Position numbers and translations under genes: made by a program
The notes under the pieces: model-generated
Databases searched by the model: none
What the model saw: the letters and a program-made list of their open reading frames with translations, nothing else
What the model was told of the DNA's origin: nothing
Shown here: positions 1 through 11,723 of the stretch, piece after piece
Numbering within the stretch: the first letter of the stretch is position 1
Layout: every line of letters starts with the position of its first letter
NCBI RefSeq assembly: GCF_021462225.1
Contig: NC_061816.1
Span: 23,421,049-23,485,048 of the forward strand
Source: Girardinichthys multiradiatus
Taxonomy: Eukaryota > Chordata > Actinopteri > Cyprinodontiformes > Goodeidae
Reading direction: 5' to 3'
Length of the DNA: 64,000 nt

Positions 1-72
1 CAATGCCATTAATTCTTTAGCTACATATTCAGGACCCTGCTAAAAACGGAAGAAAGATTAAAATGAGTGCAT

Positions 73-90
73 CCACAGTTTTTCATAAAC
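73..90 (-). terminator. snRNA 3' box of U1 copy 1
   Basis: Starting 9 nt past the U1 3' end, the minus strand reads GTTTATGAAAAACTGTGG. This fits the vertebrate snRNA 3' box (GTTT, 0-3 nt, AAA-purine-rich) that directs Integrator-dependent 3' end formation. The same element follows nearly every U1 copy in the array. Confidence 0.75.
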
Positions 91-98
91 AGAACAAT

Positions 99-262
99 CA
101 GGGGAGAGCGCGAACGCAGTCCCCCACTAACACAAATTATGCAGTCGAGATTCCCACATTTGGGGAATTCGCAAAGGTCAGAACAGCCAGAGTGCAATGG
201 CAGGGCCTCACTCTGGGTTAACCACCTTCATGATCATGGTATCTCCCCTGCCAGGTAAGTAT
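99..262 (-). ncRNA. U1 spliceosomal snRNA, copy 1
   Basis: A 164-nt U1 snRNA gene, the RNA core of the U1 snRNP that recognises 5' splice sites. Read on the minus strand it starts ATACTTACCTG (pairs with the 5' splice site). It then has stem-loop I with loop GATCATGAAG (U1-70K site), stem-loop II with ATTGCACTC (U1A site), the Sm site AATTTGTG, and a final stem ending in CCCCTG. Length equals the usual vertebrate 164 nt. This copy is the array consensus (nt 12-13 = GC). A PSE-like element lies upstream at 304-324 and a 3' box at 73-90. Identification rests on direct recognition of the U1 sequence and all its protein-binding motifs. Confidence 0.98.
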
Positions 263-303
263 GACTAGTAAGGGGCTAAGACTAAAGCCCCCTTAAAAGG
301 GGG

Positions 304-324
304 CTGAAAGCTAGTAGGTGGTGG
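304..324 (-). promoter_or_regulatory. proximal sequence element (PSE) of U1 copy 1
   Basis: The minus strand reads CCACCACCTACTAGCTTTCA between about -42 and -62 of the U1 start. Position and the ACC..TA...AAG-like composition fit the vertebrate PSE bound by SNAPc. There is no TATA box between it and the start, as expected for a Pol II snRNA gene. The element is repeated with almost no change in every unit. Confidence 0.7.
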
Positions 325-375
325 CCAATGAGGACAATCCTTGGCTGACCAGATTGCAAGCAGTAGCTGTCAAGT

Positions 376-392
376 TGAGGCATGCGCCATTT
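376..392 (-). promoter_or_regulatory. possible SPH/Staf-like upstream element, U1 copy 1
   Basis: A GCATGC core with flanking sequence (minus strand GGCGCATGCCTCAACT) lies about 115-130 bp upstream of U1. SPH/Staf elements are common partners of snRNA promoters and contain a similar ATGC core, but the match is partial. A few units change the core to GCTTGC or GCATGCA. Confidence 0.35.
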
Positions 393-450
393 TCTCCTAT
401 CACAAAAGGAGGTGGAGCCTAAAAGCTTTCTCAGGTCAGATCGGAAGCAC

Positions 451-460
451 ATATTGCAAT
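451..460 (-). promoter_or_regulatory. octamer-like distal element, U1 copy 1
   Basis: ATTGCAAT lies about 190-198 bp upstream of the U1 start, where the distal sequence element with an Oct-1 octamer (ATGCAAAT) is expected. The match is imperfect; it is retained in almost all units. A CCAAT motif is also present at 325-329. Confidence 0.35.
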
Positions 461-863
461 GAGCACAAGCCACCCTAGTTTGTGGGACGTCATTATTTCC
501 CCTGACACACAACTAATGGGATAAATGTCACACAATTCATAATTTATTTCCAATAAATCCATGACTATACAGGTATGAAAAGACATACTAGGTCAAACAA
601 TATTAACATCGACTGTCAGAGCCTAACAAAAAGGCAGGGAAACTACATATTCTCTAACCTGAGAAATCTTCCACACTTCGCTTATACAAGCGTCGCTGCA
701 GCTTTTTTCAACAGTTTGATAGGGTGTTTTGTTACTTTGTTTTTCAGTTACTGTTGCTCAGTGTTCAATGCCATTAATTCTTTAGCTACATATTCAGCAC
801 CCTGCTAAAAACAGAAGAAAGATTAAAATGAGTGCATCCACAGTTTTTCATAAACAGAACAAT

Positions 864-1027
864 CAGGGGAGAGCGCGAACGCAGTCCCCCACTAACACAA
901 ATTATGCAGTCGAGATTCCCACATTTGGGGAATTCGCAAAGGTCAGAACAGCCAGAGTGCAATGGCAGGGCCTCACTCTGGGTTAACCACCTTCATGATC
1001 ATGGTATCTCCCCTGCCAGGTAAGTAT
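864..1027 (-). ncRNA. U1 spliceosomal snRNA, copy 2
   Basis: 164 nt, identical to the array consensus as read: intact 5' splice-site recognition sequence, nt 12-13 = GC, intact Sm site, U1-70K and U1A loops. Confidence 0.98.
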
Positions 1028-1627
1028 GACTAGTAAGGGGCTAAGACTAAAGCCCCATTTAAGGGGGCTGAAAGCTAGTAGGTGGTGGCCAATGAGGACA
1101 ATCCTTGGCTGACCAGATTGCAAGCAGTAGCTGTCAAGTTGAGGCATGCGCCATTTTCTCCTATCACAAAAGGAGGTGGAGCCTAAAAGCTTTCTCAGGT
1201 CAGATCGGAAGCACATATTGCAATGAGCACAAGCCACCCTAGTTTGTGGGACGTCATTATTTCCCCTGACACACAACTAATGGGATAAATGTCACACAAT
1301 TCATAATATATTTCAAATAAATCCATGACTATACAGGTATGAAAAGACATACTAGGTCAAACAATATTAACATCGACTGTCAGAGCCTAACAAAAAGGCA
1401 GGGAAACTACATATTCTCTAACCTGAGAAATCTTCCACACTTCGCTTATACAAGCGTCGCTGCAGCTTTTTTCAACAGTTTGATAGGGTGTTTTGTTACT
1501 TTGTTTTTCAGTTACTGTTGCTCAGTGTTCAATGCCATTAATTCTTTAGCTACATATTCAGGACCCTGCTAAAAACGGAAGAAAGATTCAAATGAGTGCA
1601 TCCACAATTTTTCATAAACAGAAAGAT

Positions 1628-1791
1628 CAGGGGAGAGCGCGAACGCAGTCCCCCACTAACACAAATTATGCAGTCGAGATTCCCACATTTGCGGAATTCG
1701 CAAAGGTAAGAACAGCCAGAGTGCAATGTCAGGGCCTCACTCTGGGTTAACCACCTTCATGATCATGGTATCTCCCCTTCCAGGTAACTAT
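1628..1791 (-). ncRNA. variant U1 snRNA, copy 3 (altered 5' end)
   Basis: 164 nt, but the 5' end reads ATAGTTACCTG: nt 4 is G instead of C, the base that pairs with G at +5 of the 5' splice site. Other changes include A at nt 13, a change in stem-loop II (1729-1731 area), and G to C in the conserved CCCCAAATGTGG stem region near 1690. The flanking promoter and 3' box are retained. This is either a decaying copy or a variant U1 with different splice-site preference; the several extra changes favour decay. Confidence 0.9.
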
Positions 1792-2391
1792 GATTAGTAA
1801 GGGGCTAATACTAAAGCCCCATTAACGGGGGCTGAAAGCTAGTAGGTGGTGGCCAATGAGGACAATCCTTGGCTGACCAGATTGCAAGCAGTAGCTGTTA
1901 AGTTGAGGCATGCGCCATTTTCTCCTATCACAAAAGGAGGTGGAGCCTAAAAGCTTCCTCAGGTCAGATCGGGGACACATATTGCAATGAGCACAAGCCA
2001 CCCTAGTTTGTGGGACGTCATTATTTCCCCTGACACACAACTAATGGGATAAATGTCACACAATTCATAATTTATTTCAAATAAATCCATGACTATACAG
2101 GTATGAAAAGACATACTAGGTCAAACAATATTAACATCGACTGTCAGAGCCTAACAAAAAGGCAGGGAAACTACATATTCTCTAACCTGAGAAATCTTCC
2201 ACACTTCGCTTATACAAGCGTCGCTGCAGCTTTTTTCAACAGTTTGATAGGGTGTTTTGTTACTTTGTTTTTTAGTTACTGTTGCTCAGTGTTCAATGCC
2301 ATTAACTCTTTGGCTACATATGCAGGACCCTGCTAAAAACGGAAGAAAGATTAAAATGAGTGCATCCACAGTTTTTCATAAACAGAACAAT

Positions 2392-2555
2392 CAGGGGAGA
2401 GCGCGAACGCAGTCCCCCACTAACACAAATTATGCAGTCGAGATTCCCACATTTGGGGAATTCGCAAAGGTCAGAACAGCCAGAGTGCAATGGCAGGGCC
2501 TCACTCTGGGTTAACCACCTTCATGATCATGGTATCTCCCCTGCCAGGTAAGTAT
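2392..2555 (-). ncRNA. U1 spliceosomal snRNA, copy 4
   Basis: 164 nt, array consensus throughout (nt 12-13 = GC). All functional motifs intact. Confidence 0.98.
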
Positions 2556-3154
2556 GACTAGTAAGGGGCTAAGACTAAAGCCCCATTTAAGGGGGCTGAA
2601 AGCTAGTAGGTGGTGGCCAATGAGGACAATCCTTGGCTGCCCAGATCAGAAGCAGTAGCTGTCAAGTTGAGGCATGCGCCATTTTCTCCTTTCACAAAAG
2701 GAGGTGGAGCCTAAAAGCTTCCAAAGGTCAGATCGGAGGCACATATTGCAATGAGGACGAGCCACCCTAGTTTGTGGGACGTCATTATTTCCTCTGACAC
2801 ACAACTAATGGGATAAATGTCACACAATTCATATTTATTTCAAATAAATCCATGACTATACAGGTATGAAAAGACATACTAGGTCAAACAATATTAACAT
2901 CGACTGTCAGAGCCTAACAAAAAGGCAGGGAAACTACATATTCTCTAACCTGAGAAATCTTCCACACTTCGCTTATACAAGCGTCACTGCAGCTTTTTTC
3001 AACAGTTTGATAGGGTGTTTTGTTACTTTGTTTTTCAGTTACTGTTGCTCAGTGTTCAATGCCATTAATTCTTTAGCTACATATTCAGTATCCTGCTAAA
3101 AACAGAAGAAAGATTAAAATGAGTGCATCCACAGTTTTTCATAAACAGAACAAT

Positions 3155-3318
3155 CAGGGGAGAGCGCGAACGCAGTCCCCCACTAACACAAATTATGCAG
3201 TCGAGATTCCCACATTTGGGGAATTCGCAAAGGTCAGAACAGCCAGAGTGCAATGGCAGGGCCTCACTCTGGGTTAACCACCTTCATGATCATGGTATCT
3301 CCCCTGCCAGGTAAGTAT
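3155..3318 (-). ncRNA. U1 spliceosomal snRNA, copy 5
   Basis: 164 nt, array consensus. The upstream region differs from copies 1-2 by the CCCAGATCAGAAGC spacer variant near 3400. Confidence 0.98.
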
Positions 3319-3918
3319 GACTAGTAAGGGGCTAAGACTAAAGCCCCATTTAAGGGGGCTGAAAGCTAGTAGGTGGTGGCCAATGAGGACAATCCTTGGC
3401 TGCCCAGATCAGAAGCAGTAGCTGTCAAGTTGAGGCATGCGCCATTTTCTCCTATCACAAAAGGAGGTGGAGCCTAAAAGCTTCCAAAGGTCAGATCGGA
3501 GGCACATATTGCAATGAGGACGAGCCACCCTAGTTTGTGGGACGTCATTATTTCCTCTGACACACAACTAATGGGATAAATGTCACACAATTCATAATTT
3601 ATTTCAAATAAATCCATGACTATACAGGTATGAAAAGACATACTAGGTCAAACAATATTAACATAGACTGTCAGAGCCTAACAAAAAGGCAGGGAAACTA
3701 CATATTCTCTAACCTGAGAAATCTTCCACACTTCGCTTATACAAGCGTCGCTGCAGCTTTTTTCAACAGTTTGATAGGGTGTTTTGTTACTTTGTTTTTC
3801 AGTTACTGTTGCTCAGTGTTCAATGCCATTAATTCTTTAGCTACATATTCAGGACCCTGCTAAAAACGGAAGAAAGATTAAAATGAGTGCATCCACAGTT
3901 TTTCATAAACAGAACAAT

Positions 3919-4082
3919 CAGGGGAGAGCGCGAACGCAGTCCCCCACTAACACAAATTATGCAGTCGAGATTCCCACATTTGGGGAATTCGCAAAGGTCA
4001 GAACAGCCAGAGTGCAATGGCAGGGCCTCACTCTGGGTTAACCACCTTCATGATCATGGTATCTCCCCTGCCAGGTAAGTAT
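3919..4082 (-). ncRNA. U1 spliceosomal snRNA, copy 6
   Basis: 164 nt, array consensus with all functional motifs intact. Confidence 0.98.
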
Positions 4083-4682
4083 GACTAGTAAGGGGCTAAG
4101 ACTAAAGCCCCATTAACGGGGGCTGAAAGCTAGTAGGTGGTGGCCAATGAGGACAATCCTTGGCTGACCAGATTGCAAGCAGTAGCTGTCAAGTTGAGGC
4201 ATGCGCCATTTTCTCCTATCACAAAAGGAGGTGGAGCCTAAAAGCTTTCTCAGGTCAGATCGGAAGCAAATATTGCAATGAGCACAAGCCACCCTAGTTT
4301 GTGGGACGTCATTATTTCCCCTGACACACAACTAATGGGATAAATGTCACACAATTCATATTTTATTTCAAATAAATCCATGACTATACAGGTATGAAAA
4401 GACATACTAGGTCAAACAATATTAACATCGACTGTCAGAGCCTAACAAAAAGGCAAGGAAACTACATATTCTCTAACCTGAGAAATCTTCCACACTTCGC
4501 TTATACAAGCGTCGCTGCAGCTTTTTTCAACAGTTTGATAGGGTGTTTTGTTACTTTGTTTTTCAGTTACTGTTGCTCAGTGTTCAATGCCATTAATTCT
4601 TTAGCTACATATTCAGGACCCTGCTAAAAACAGAAGAAAGATTAAAATGAGTGCATCCACAGTTATTCATAAACAGAACAAT

Positions 4683-4846
4683 CAGGGGAGAGCGCGAACG
4701 CAGTCCCCCACTAACACAAATTTTGCAGTTGAGATTCCCACATTTGGGGAATTCGCAAAGGTCAGAACAGCCAGAGTGCAATGGCAGGGCCTCACTCTGG
4801 GTTAACCACCTTCATGATCATGGTATCTCCCCTGCCAGGTAAGTAT
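4683..4846 (-). ncRNA. U1 spliceosomal snRNA, copy 7
   Basis: 164 nt. It differs from consensus just 5' of the Sm site (TGCAAAATTTG on the minus strand) and by one base in the CTCGAC stretch. The Sm core AATTTGTG itself is intact. Confidence 0.97.
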
Positions 4847-5446
4847 GACTAGTAAGGGGCTAAGACTAAAGCCCCATTAACGGGGGCTGAAAGCTAGTAG
4901 GTGGTGGCCAATGAGGACAATCCTTGGCTGCCCAGATCAGAAGCAGTAGCTGTAAAGTTGAGGCATGCGCCATTTTCTCCTATCACAAAAGGAGGTGGAG
5001 CATAAAAGCTTTCTCAGGTCAGATCGGAAGCACATATTGCAATGAGCACAAGCCACCCTAGTTTGTGCGACGTCATTATTTCCCCTGACACACAACTAAT
5101 GGGATAAATGTCACACAATTCATATTTTATTTCAAATAAATCCATGACTATACAGGTATGAAAAGACATACTAGGTCAAACAATATTAACATCGACTGTC
5201 AGAGCCTAACAAAAAGGCAAGGAAACTACATATTCTCTAACCTGAGAAATCTTCCACACTTCGCTTATACAAGCGTCGCTGCAGCTTTTTTCAACAGTTT
5301 GATAGGGTGTTTTGTTACTTTGTTTTTCAGTTACTGTTGCTCAGTGTTCAATGCCATTAATTCTTTAGCTACATATTCAGGACCCTGCTAAAAACGGAAG
5401 AAAGATTAAAATTAGTGCATCCACAGTTTTTCATAAACAGAACAAT

Positions 5447-5610
5447 CAGGGGAGAGCGCGAACGCAGTCCCCCACTAACACAAATTATGCAGTTGAGATT
5501 CCCACATTTGGGGAATTCGCAAAGGTCAGAACAGCCAGGGTGCAATGGCAGAGCCTCGCTCTGGGTTAACCACCTTCATGATCATGGTATCTCCCCTGCC
5601 AGGTAAGTAT
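5447..5610 (-). ncRNA. U1 spliceosomal snRNA, copy 8
   Basis: 164 nt with a handful of changes, mainly in stem-loop II (5538-5560). Pairing was not checked base by base. The 5' end and Sm site are intact. Confidence 0.97.
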
Positions 5611-6210
5611 GACTAGTAAGGGGCTAAGACTAAAGCCCCATTTAAGGGGGCTGAAAGCTAGTAGGTGGTGGCCAATGAGGACAATCCTTGGCTGACCAGA
5701 TTGCAAGCAGTAGCTGTCAAGTTGAGGCATGCGCCATTTTCTCCTATCACAAAAGGAGGTGGAGCCTAAAAGCTTTCTCAGGTCACATCGGAAGCACATA
5801 TTGCAATGAGCACAAGCCACCCTAGTTTGTGGGACGTCATTATTTCCCCTGACACACAACTAATGGGATAAATGTCACACAATTCATATTTTATTTCAAA
5901 TAAATCCATGACTATACAGGTATGAAAAGACATACTAGGTCAAACAATATTAACATCGACTGTCAGAGCCTAACAAAAAGGCAAGGAAACTACATATTCT
6001 CTAACCTGAGAAATCTTCCACACTTCGCTTATACAAGCGTCGCTGCAGCTTTTTTCAACAGTTTGATAGGGTGTTTTGTTACTTTGTTTTTCAGTTACTG
6101 TTGCTCAGTGTTCAATGCCATTAATTCTTTAGCTACATATTCAGGACCCTGCTAAAAACGGAAGAAAGATTAAAATTAGTGCATCCACAGTTTTTCATAA
6201 ACAGAACAAT

Positions 6211-6374
6211 CAGGGGAGAGCGCGAACGCAGTCCCCCACTAACACAAATTATGCAGTCGAGATTCCCACATTTGGGGAATTCGCAAAGGTCAGAACAGCC
6301 AGAGTGCAATGGCAGGGCCTCACTCTGGGTTAACCACCTTCATGATCATGGTATCTCCCCTGCCAGGTAAGTAT
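6211..6374 (-). ncRNA. U1 spliceosomal snRNA, copy 9
   Basis: 164 nt, array consensus with all functional motifs intact. Confidence 0.98.
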
Positions 6375-6974
6375 GACTAGTAAGGGGCTAAGACTAAAGC
6401 CCCATTTAAGGGGGCTGAAAGCTAGTAGGTGGTGGCCAATGAGGACAATCCTTGGCTGCCCAGATCAGAAGCAGTAGCTGTCAAGTTGAGGCATGCACCA
6501 TTTTCTCCTTTCACAAAAGGAGGTGGAGCCTAAAAGCTTCCTCAGGTCAGATCGGAGACACATATTGCAATGAGCACAAGCCACCCTAGTTTGTGCGACG
6601 TCATTATTTCCCCTGACACACAACTAATGGGATAAATGTCACACAATTCATAATTTATTTCAAATAAATCCATGACTATACAGGTATGAAAAGACATACT
6701 AGGTCAAACAATATTAACATCGACTGTCAGAGCCTAACAAAAAGGCAGGGAAACTACATATTCTCTAACCTGAGAAATCTTCCACACTTCGCTTATACAA
6801 GCATCGCTGCAGCTTTTTTCAACAATTTGATAGGGTGTTTTGTTACTTTGTTTTTCAGTTACTGTTGCTCAGTGTTCAATGCCATTAATTCTTTAGCTAC
6901 ATATTCAGGACCCTGCTAAAAACGGAAGAAAGATTAAAATGAGTGCATCCACAGTTTTTCATAAACAGAACAAT

Positions 6975-7138
6975 CAGGGGAGAGCGCGAACGCAGTCCCC
7001 CACTAACACAAATTATGCAGTCGAGATTCCCACATTTGGGGAATTCGCAAAGGTCAGAACAGCCAGAGTGCAATGGCAGGGCCTCACTCTGGGTTAACCA
7101 CCTTCATGATCATGGTATCTCCCCTGCCAGGTAAGTAT
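6975..7138 (-). ncRNA. U1 spliceosomal snRNA, copy 10
   Basis: 164 nt, array consensus. This is the last of the uninterrupted run of GC-type (nt 12-13) or near-GC copies at the left side of the array. Confidence 0.98.
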
Positions 7139-7738
7139 GACTAGTAAGGGGCTAAGACTAAAGCCCCATTTAAGGGGGCTGAAAGCTAGTAGGTGGTGGC
7201 CAATGAGGACAATCCTTGGCTGACCAGATTGCAAGCAGTAGCTGTCAAGTTGAGGCATGCGCCATTTTCTCCTATCACAAAAGGAGGTGGAGCCTAAAAG
7301 CTTTCTCAGGTCAGATCGGAAGCACATATTGCAATGAGGACGAGCCACCCTAGTTTGTGGGACGTCATTATTTCCCCTGACACACGACTAATGGGATAAA
7401 TGTCACACAATTCATAATTTATTTCCAATAAATCCATGACTATACAGGTATGAAAAGACATACCAGATCAAACAATATTAACATCGACTGTCAGAGCCTA
7501 ACAAAAAGGCAGGGAAACTACATATTCTCTAACCTGAGAAATCTTCCACACTTCGCTTATACAAGCGTTGCTGCAGCTTTTTTCAACAGTTTGATAGGGT
7601 GTTTTGTTACTTTGTTTTTCAGTTACTGTTGCTCAGTCTTCAATGCCATTAATTCTTTAGCTACATATTCAGGACCCTGCTAAAAACGGAAGAAAGATTC
7701 AAATGAGTGCACCCACAGTTTTTCATAAACAGAACAAT

Positions 7739-7902
7739 CAGGGGAGAGCGCGAACGCAGACCCCCACTAACACAAATTATGCAGTCGAGATTCCCACATT
7801 TGGGGAATTAGCAAAGGTCAGAACAGCCAGGGTGCAATGGCAGGACCTCACTCTGGGTTAACCACCTTCATGATCATGGTATCTCCCCTAACAGGTAAGT
7901 AT
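7739..7902 (-). ncRNA. U1 snRNA, copy 11 (TT subfamily)
   Basis: 164 nt. First copy of the subfamily whose minus strand reads ATACTTACCTGTTAGG, i.e. T at nt 12 and 13. It also carries changes in the last stem (7758 region), near 7810 and in stem-loop II. The base just upstream of the start differs too (TATGTCTAG rather than TATGACTAG), so the variant is linked in cis to a promoter haplotype. Confidence 0.96.
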
Positions 7903-8503
7903 GTCTAGTAAGGGGCTAAGACTAAAGCCCCATTAAAAGGGGGCTGAAAGCTAGTAGGTGGTGGCCAATGAGGACAATCCTTGGCTGCCCAGATTGCAAG
8001 CAGTAGCTGTCAAGTTGAGGCATGCGCCATTTTCTCCTATCACAAAAGGAGGTGGAGCCTAAAAGCTTTCTCAGGTCAGATCGGAAGCACATATTGCAAT
8101 GAGCACAAGCCACCCTAGTTTGTGGGACGTCATTATTTCCCCTGACACACAACTAATGGGATAAATGTCACACAATTCATAATTTATTTCCAATAAATCC
8201 ATTACTATACAGGTATGAAAAGACATACTAGGTCAAACAATATTAACATCGACTGTCAGAGCCTAACAAAAAGGCAGGGAAACTACATATTCTCTAACCT
8301 GAGAAATCTTCCACACTTCGCTTATACAAGCGTCGCTGCAGCTTTTTTCAACAGTTTGATAGGGTGTTTTGTTACTTTGTTTTTCAGTTACTGTTGCTCA
8401 GTGTTCAATGCCATTAACTCTTTGGCTACATATGCAGGACCCTACTAAAAATGGAAGAAAGATTAAAATGAGTGCATCCACAGTTTTTCATAAACAGAAC
8501 AAT

Positions 8504-8667
8504 CAGGGGAGAGCGCGAACGCAGTCCCCCACTAACACAAATTATGCAGTCGAGATTCCCACATTTGGGGAATTCGCAAAGGTCAGAACAGCCAGGGTGC
8601 AATTGCAGGACCTCACTCTGGGTTAACCACCTTCATGATCATGGTATCTCCCCTAACAGGTAAGTAT
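8504..8667 (-). ncRNA. U1 snRNA, copy 12 (TT subfamily)
   Basis: 164 nt, T at nt 12-13 with two extra changes in stem-loop II (8599-8610), including one beside the U1A-binding loop. Sm site and 5' end intact. Confidence 0.96.
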
Positions 8668-9267
8668 GTCTAGTAAGGGGCTAAGACTAAAGCCCCATTA
8701 ACGGGGGCTGAAAGCTAGTAGGTGGTGGCCAATGAGGACAATCCTTGGCTGACCAGATTGCAAGCAGTAGCTGTCAAGTTGAGGCTTGCGCCATTTTCTC
8801 CTATCACAAAAGGAGGTGGAGCCTAAAAGCTTTCTCAGGTCAGATCGGAAGCACATATTGCAATGAGCACAAGCCACCCTAGTTTGTGGGACGTCATTAT
8901 TTCCCCTGACACACAACTAATGGGATAAATGTCACACAATTCATAATTTATTTCAAATAAATCCATGACTATACAGGTATGAAAAGACATACTAGGTCAA
9001 ACAATATTAACATCGACTGTCAGAGCCTAACAAAAAGGCAGGGAAACTACATATTCTCTAACCTGAGAAATCTTCCACACTTCGCTTATACAAGCGTCGC
9101 TGCAGCTTTTTTCAACAGTTTGATAGGGTGTTTTTTTACTTTGTTTTTCAGTTACAGTTGCTCAGTGTTCAATGCCATTAATTCTTTAGCTACATATTCA
9201 GGACCCTGCTAAAAACGGAAGAAAGATTAAAATGAGTGCATCCACAGTTTTTCATAAACAGAACAAT

Positions 9268-9431
9268 CAGGGGAGAGCGCGAACGCAGTCCCCCACTAAC
9301 ACAAATTATGCAGTCGAGATTCCCACATTTGGGGAATTCGCAAAGGTCAGAACAGCCAGAGTGCAATGGCAGGGCCTCACTCTGGGTTAACCACCTTCAT
9401 GATCATGGTATCTCCCCTGACAGGTAAGTAT
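9268..9431 (-). ncRNA. U1 snRNA, copy 13 (intermediate at nt 12)
   Basis: 164 nt. The minus strand starts ATACTTACCTGTCAGG: only nt 12 is changed to T, while nt 13 stays C. Otherwise consensus. It is a sequence intermediate between the GC and TT subfamilies. Confidence 0.97.
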
Positions 9432-10031
9432 GACTAGTAAGGGGCTAAGACTAAAGCCCCATTAACGGGGGCTGAAAGCTAGTAGGTGGTGGCCAATGAG
9501 GACAATCCTTGGCTGACCAGATTGCAAGCAGTAGCTGTCAAGTTGAGGCATGCGCCATTTTCTCCTATCACAAAAGGAGGTGGAGCCTAAAAGCTTTCTC
9601 AGGTCAGATCGGAAGCAAATATTGCAATGAGCACAAGCCACCCTAGTTTGTGGGACGTCATTATTTCCCCTGACACACAACTAATGGGATAAATGTCACA
9701 CAATTCATATTTTATTTCAAATAAATCCATGACTATACAGGTATGAAAAGACATACTAGGTCAAACAATATTAACATCGACTGTCAGAGCCTAACAAAAA
9801 GGCAAGGAAACTACATATTCTCTAACCTGAGAAATCTTCCACACTTCGCTTATACAAGCGTCGCTGCAGCTTTTTTCAACAGTTTGATAGGGTGTTTTGT
9901 TACTTTGTTTTTCAGTTACTGTTGCTCAGTGTTCAATGCCATTAATTCTTTAGCTACATATTCAGGACCCTGCTAAAAACGGAAGAAAGATTAAAATGAG
10001 TGCATCCACAGTTTTTCATAAACAGAACAAT

Positions 10032-10195
10032 CAGGGGAGAGCGCGAACGCAGTCCCCCACTAACACAAATTTTGCAGTCGAGATTCCCACATTTGGGGAA
10101 TTCGCAAAGGTCAGAACAGCCAGAGTGCAATGGCAGGGCCTCACTCTGGGTTAACCACCTTCATGATCATGGTATCTCCCCTAACAGGTAAGTAT
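10032..10195 (-). ncRNA. U1 snRNA, copy 14 (TT subfamily)
   Basis: 164 nt, TT type with the same change 5' of the Sm site as copy 7. Nearly identical to copy 16, two units further on. Confidence 0.97.
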
Positions 10196-10795
10196 GTCTA
10201 GTAAGGGGCTAAGACTAAAGCCCCATTAACGGGGGCTGAAAGCTAGTAGGTGGTGGCCAATGAGGACAATCCTTGGCTGCCCAGATCAGAAGCAGTAGCT
10301 GTCAAGTTGAGGCATGCACCATTTTCTCCTTTCACAAAAGGAGGTGGAGCCTAAAAGCTTCCTCAGGTCAGATCGGAGACACATATTGCAATGAGCACAA
10401 GTCACCCTAGTTTGTGCGACGTCATTATTTCCCCTGACACACAACTAATGGGATAAATGTCACACAATTCATATTTTATTTCAAATAAATCCATGACTAT
10501 ACAGGTATGAAAAGACATACTAGGTCAAACAATATTAACATAGACTGTCAGAGCCTAACAAAAAGGCAGGGAAACTACATATTCTCTAACCTGAGAAATC
10601 TTCCACACTTCGCTTATACAAGCGTCACTGCAGCTTTTTTCAACAGTTTGATAGGGTGTTTTGTTACTTTGTTTTTCAGTTACTGTTGCTCAGTGTTCAA
10701 TGCCATTAATTCTTTAGCTACATATTCAGGACCCTGCTAAAAACGGAAGAAAGATTAAAATGAGTGCATCCACAGTTTTTCATAAACAGATCAAT

Positions 10796-10959
10796 CAGGG
10801 GAGAGCGCGAACGCAGTCCCCCACTAACACAAATTATGCAGTCGAGATTCCCACATTTGGGGAATTCGCAAAGGTCAGAACAGCCAGGGTGCAATGGCAG
10901 GGCCTCACTCTGGGTTAACCACCTTCATGATCATGGTATCTCCCCTGCCAGGTAAGTAT
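10796..10959 (-). ncRNA. U1 spliceosomal snRNA, copy 15
   Basis: 164 nt, GC type with one change in stem-loop II (10886 region). A substitution in the 3' flank (CAGATCAATC) lies between the gene and its 3' box. Confidence 0.97.
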
Positions 10960-11559
10960 GACTAGTAAGGGGCTAAGACTAAAGCCCCATTTAAGGGGGC
11001 TGAAAGCTAGTAGGTGGTGGCCAATGAGGACAATCCTTGGCTGACCAGATTGCAAGCAGTAGCTGTCAAGTTGAGGCATGCGCCATTTTCTCCTATCACA
11101 AAAGGAGGTGGAGCCTAAAAGCTTTCTCAGGTCACATCGGAAGCACATATTGCAATGAGCACAAGCCACCCTAGTTTGTGGGACGTCATTATTTCCCCTG
11201 ACACACAACTAATGGGATAAATGTCACACAATTCATAATTTATTTCAAATAAATCCATGACTATACAGGTATGAAAAGACATACTAGGTCAAACAATATT
11301 AACATCGACTGTCAGAGCCTAACAAAAAGGCAGGGAAACTACATATTCTCTAACCTGAGAAATCTTCCACACTTCGCTTATACAAGCGTCGCTGCAGCTT
11401 TTTTCAACAGTTTGATAGGGTGTTTTGTTACTTTGTTTTTCAGTTACTGTTGCTCAGTGTTCAATGCCATTAATTCTTTAGCTACATATTCAGGACCCTG
11501 CTAAAAACGGAAGAAAGATTAAAATGAGTGCATCCACAGTTTTTCATAAACAGAACAAT

Positions 11560-11723
11560 CAGGGGAGAGCGCGAACGCAGTCCCCCACTAACACAAATTT
11601 TGCAGTCGAGATTCCCACATTTGGGGAATTCGCAAAGGTCAGAACAGCCAGAGTGCAATGGCAGGGCCTCACTCTGGGTTAACCACCTTCATGATCATGG
11701 TATCTCCCCTAACAGGTAAGTAT
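11560..11723 (-). ncRNA. U1 snRNA, copy 16 (TT subfamily)
   Basis: 164 nt, same variants as copy 14 at a distance of 1528 bp (two units). Confidence 0.97.

Larger units (their letters stand above)
325..831. other. array spacer between U1 genes (representative unit)
   Basis: The roughly 600-bp spacer holds the U1 promoter elements in its left third. The rest shows no second snRNA, tRNA or 5S gene on either strand. A small palindrome (CGCTTATACAAGCG) lies near 680-693 and a T-rich tract near 705-745. A 77-codon open frame (575-808 here) recurs in each unit. Its open state is explained by homogenisation of the array, and the changes I could compare between units are not clearly synonymous-biased. 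Confidence 0.6.

Noticed and set aside
67..258. Recurrent 63-codon plus-strand frame in every unit
   Set aside because: It lies antisense over the U1 gene; the sequence conservation is fully explained by U1.
320..350. GCCAATGAGG resembling the start of U4 snRNA
   Set aside because: Only about 10 bases match and no U4 Sm site or stem-loops follow; read instead as a CCAAT motif next to the PSE.
282..512. Recurrent 72-97-codon minus-strand frames
   Set aside because: They cover the U1 promoter and distal region and vary in length with small indels; no domain, no codon constraint.
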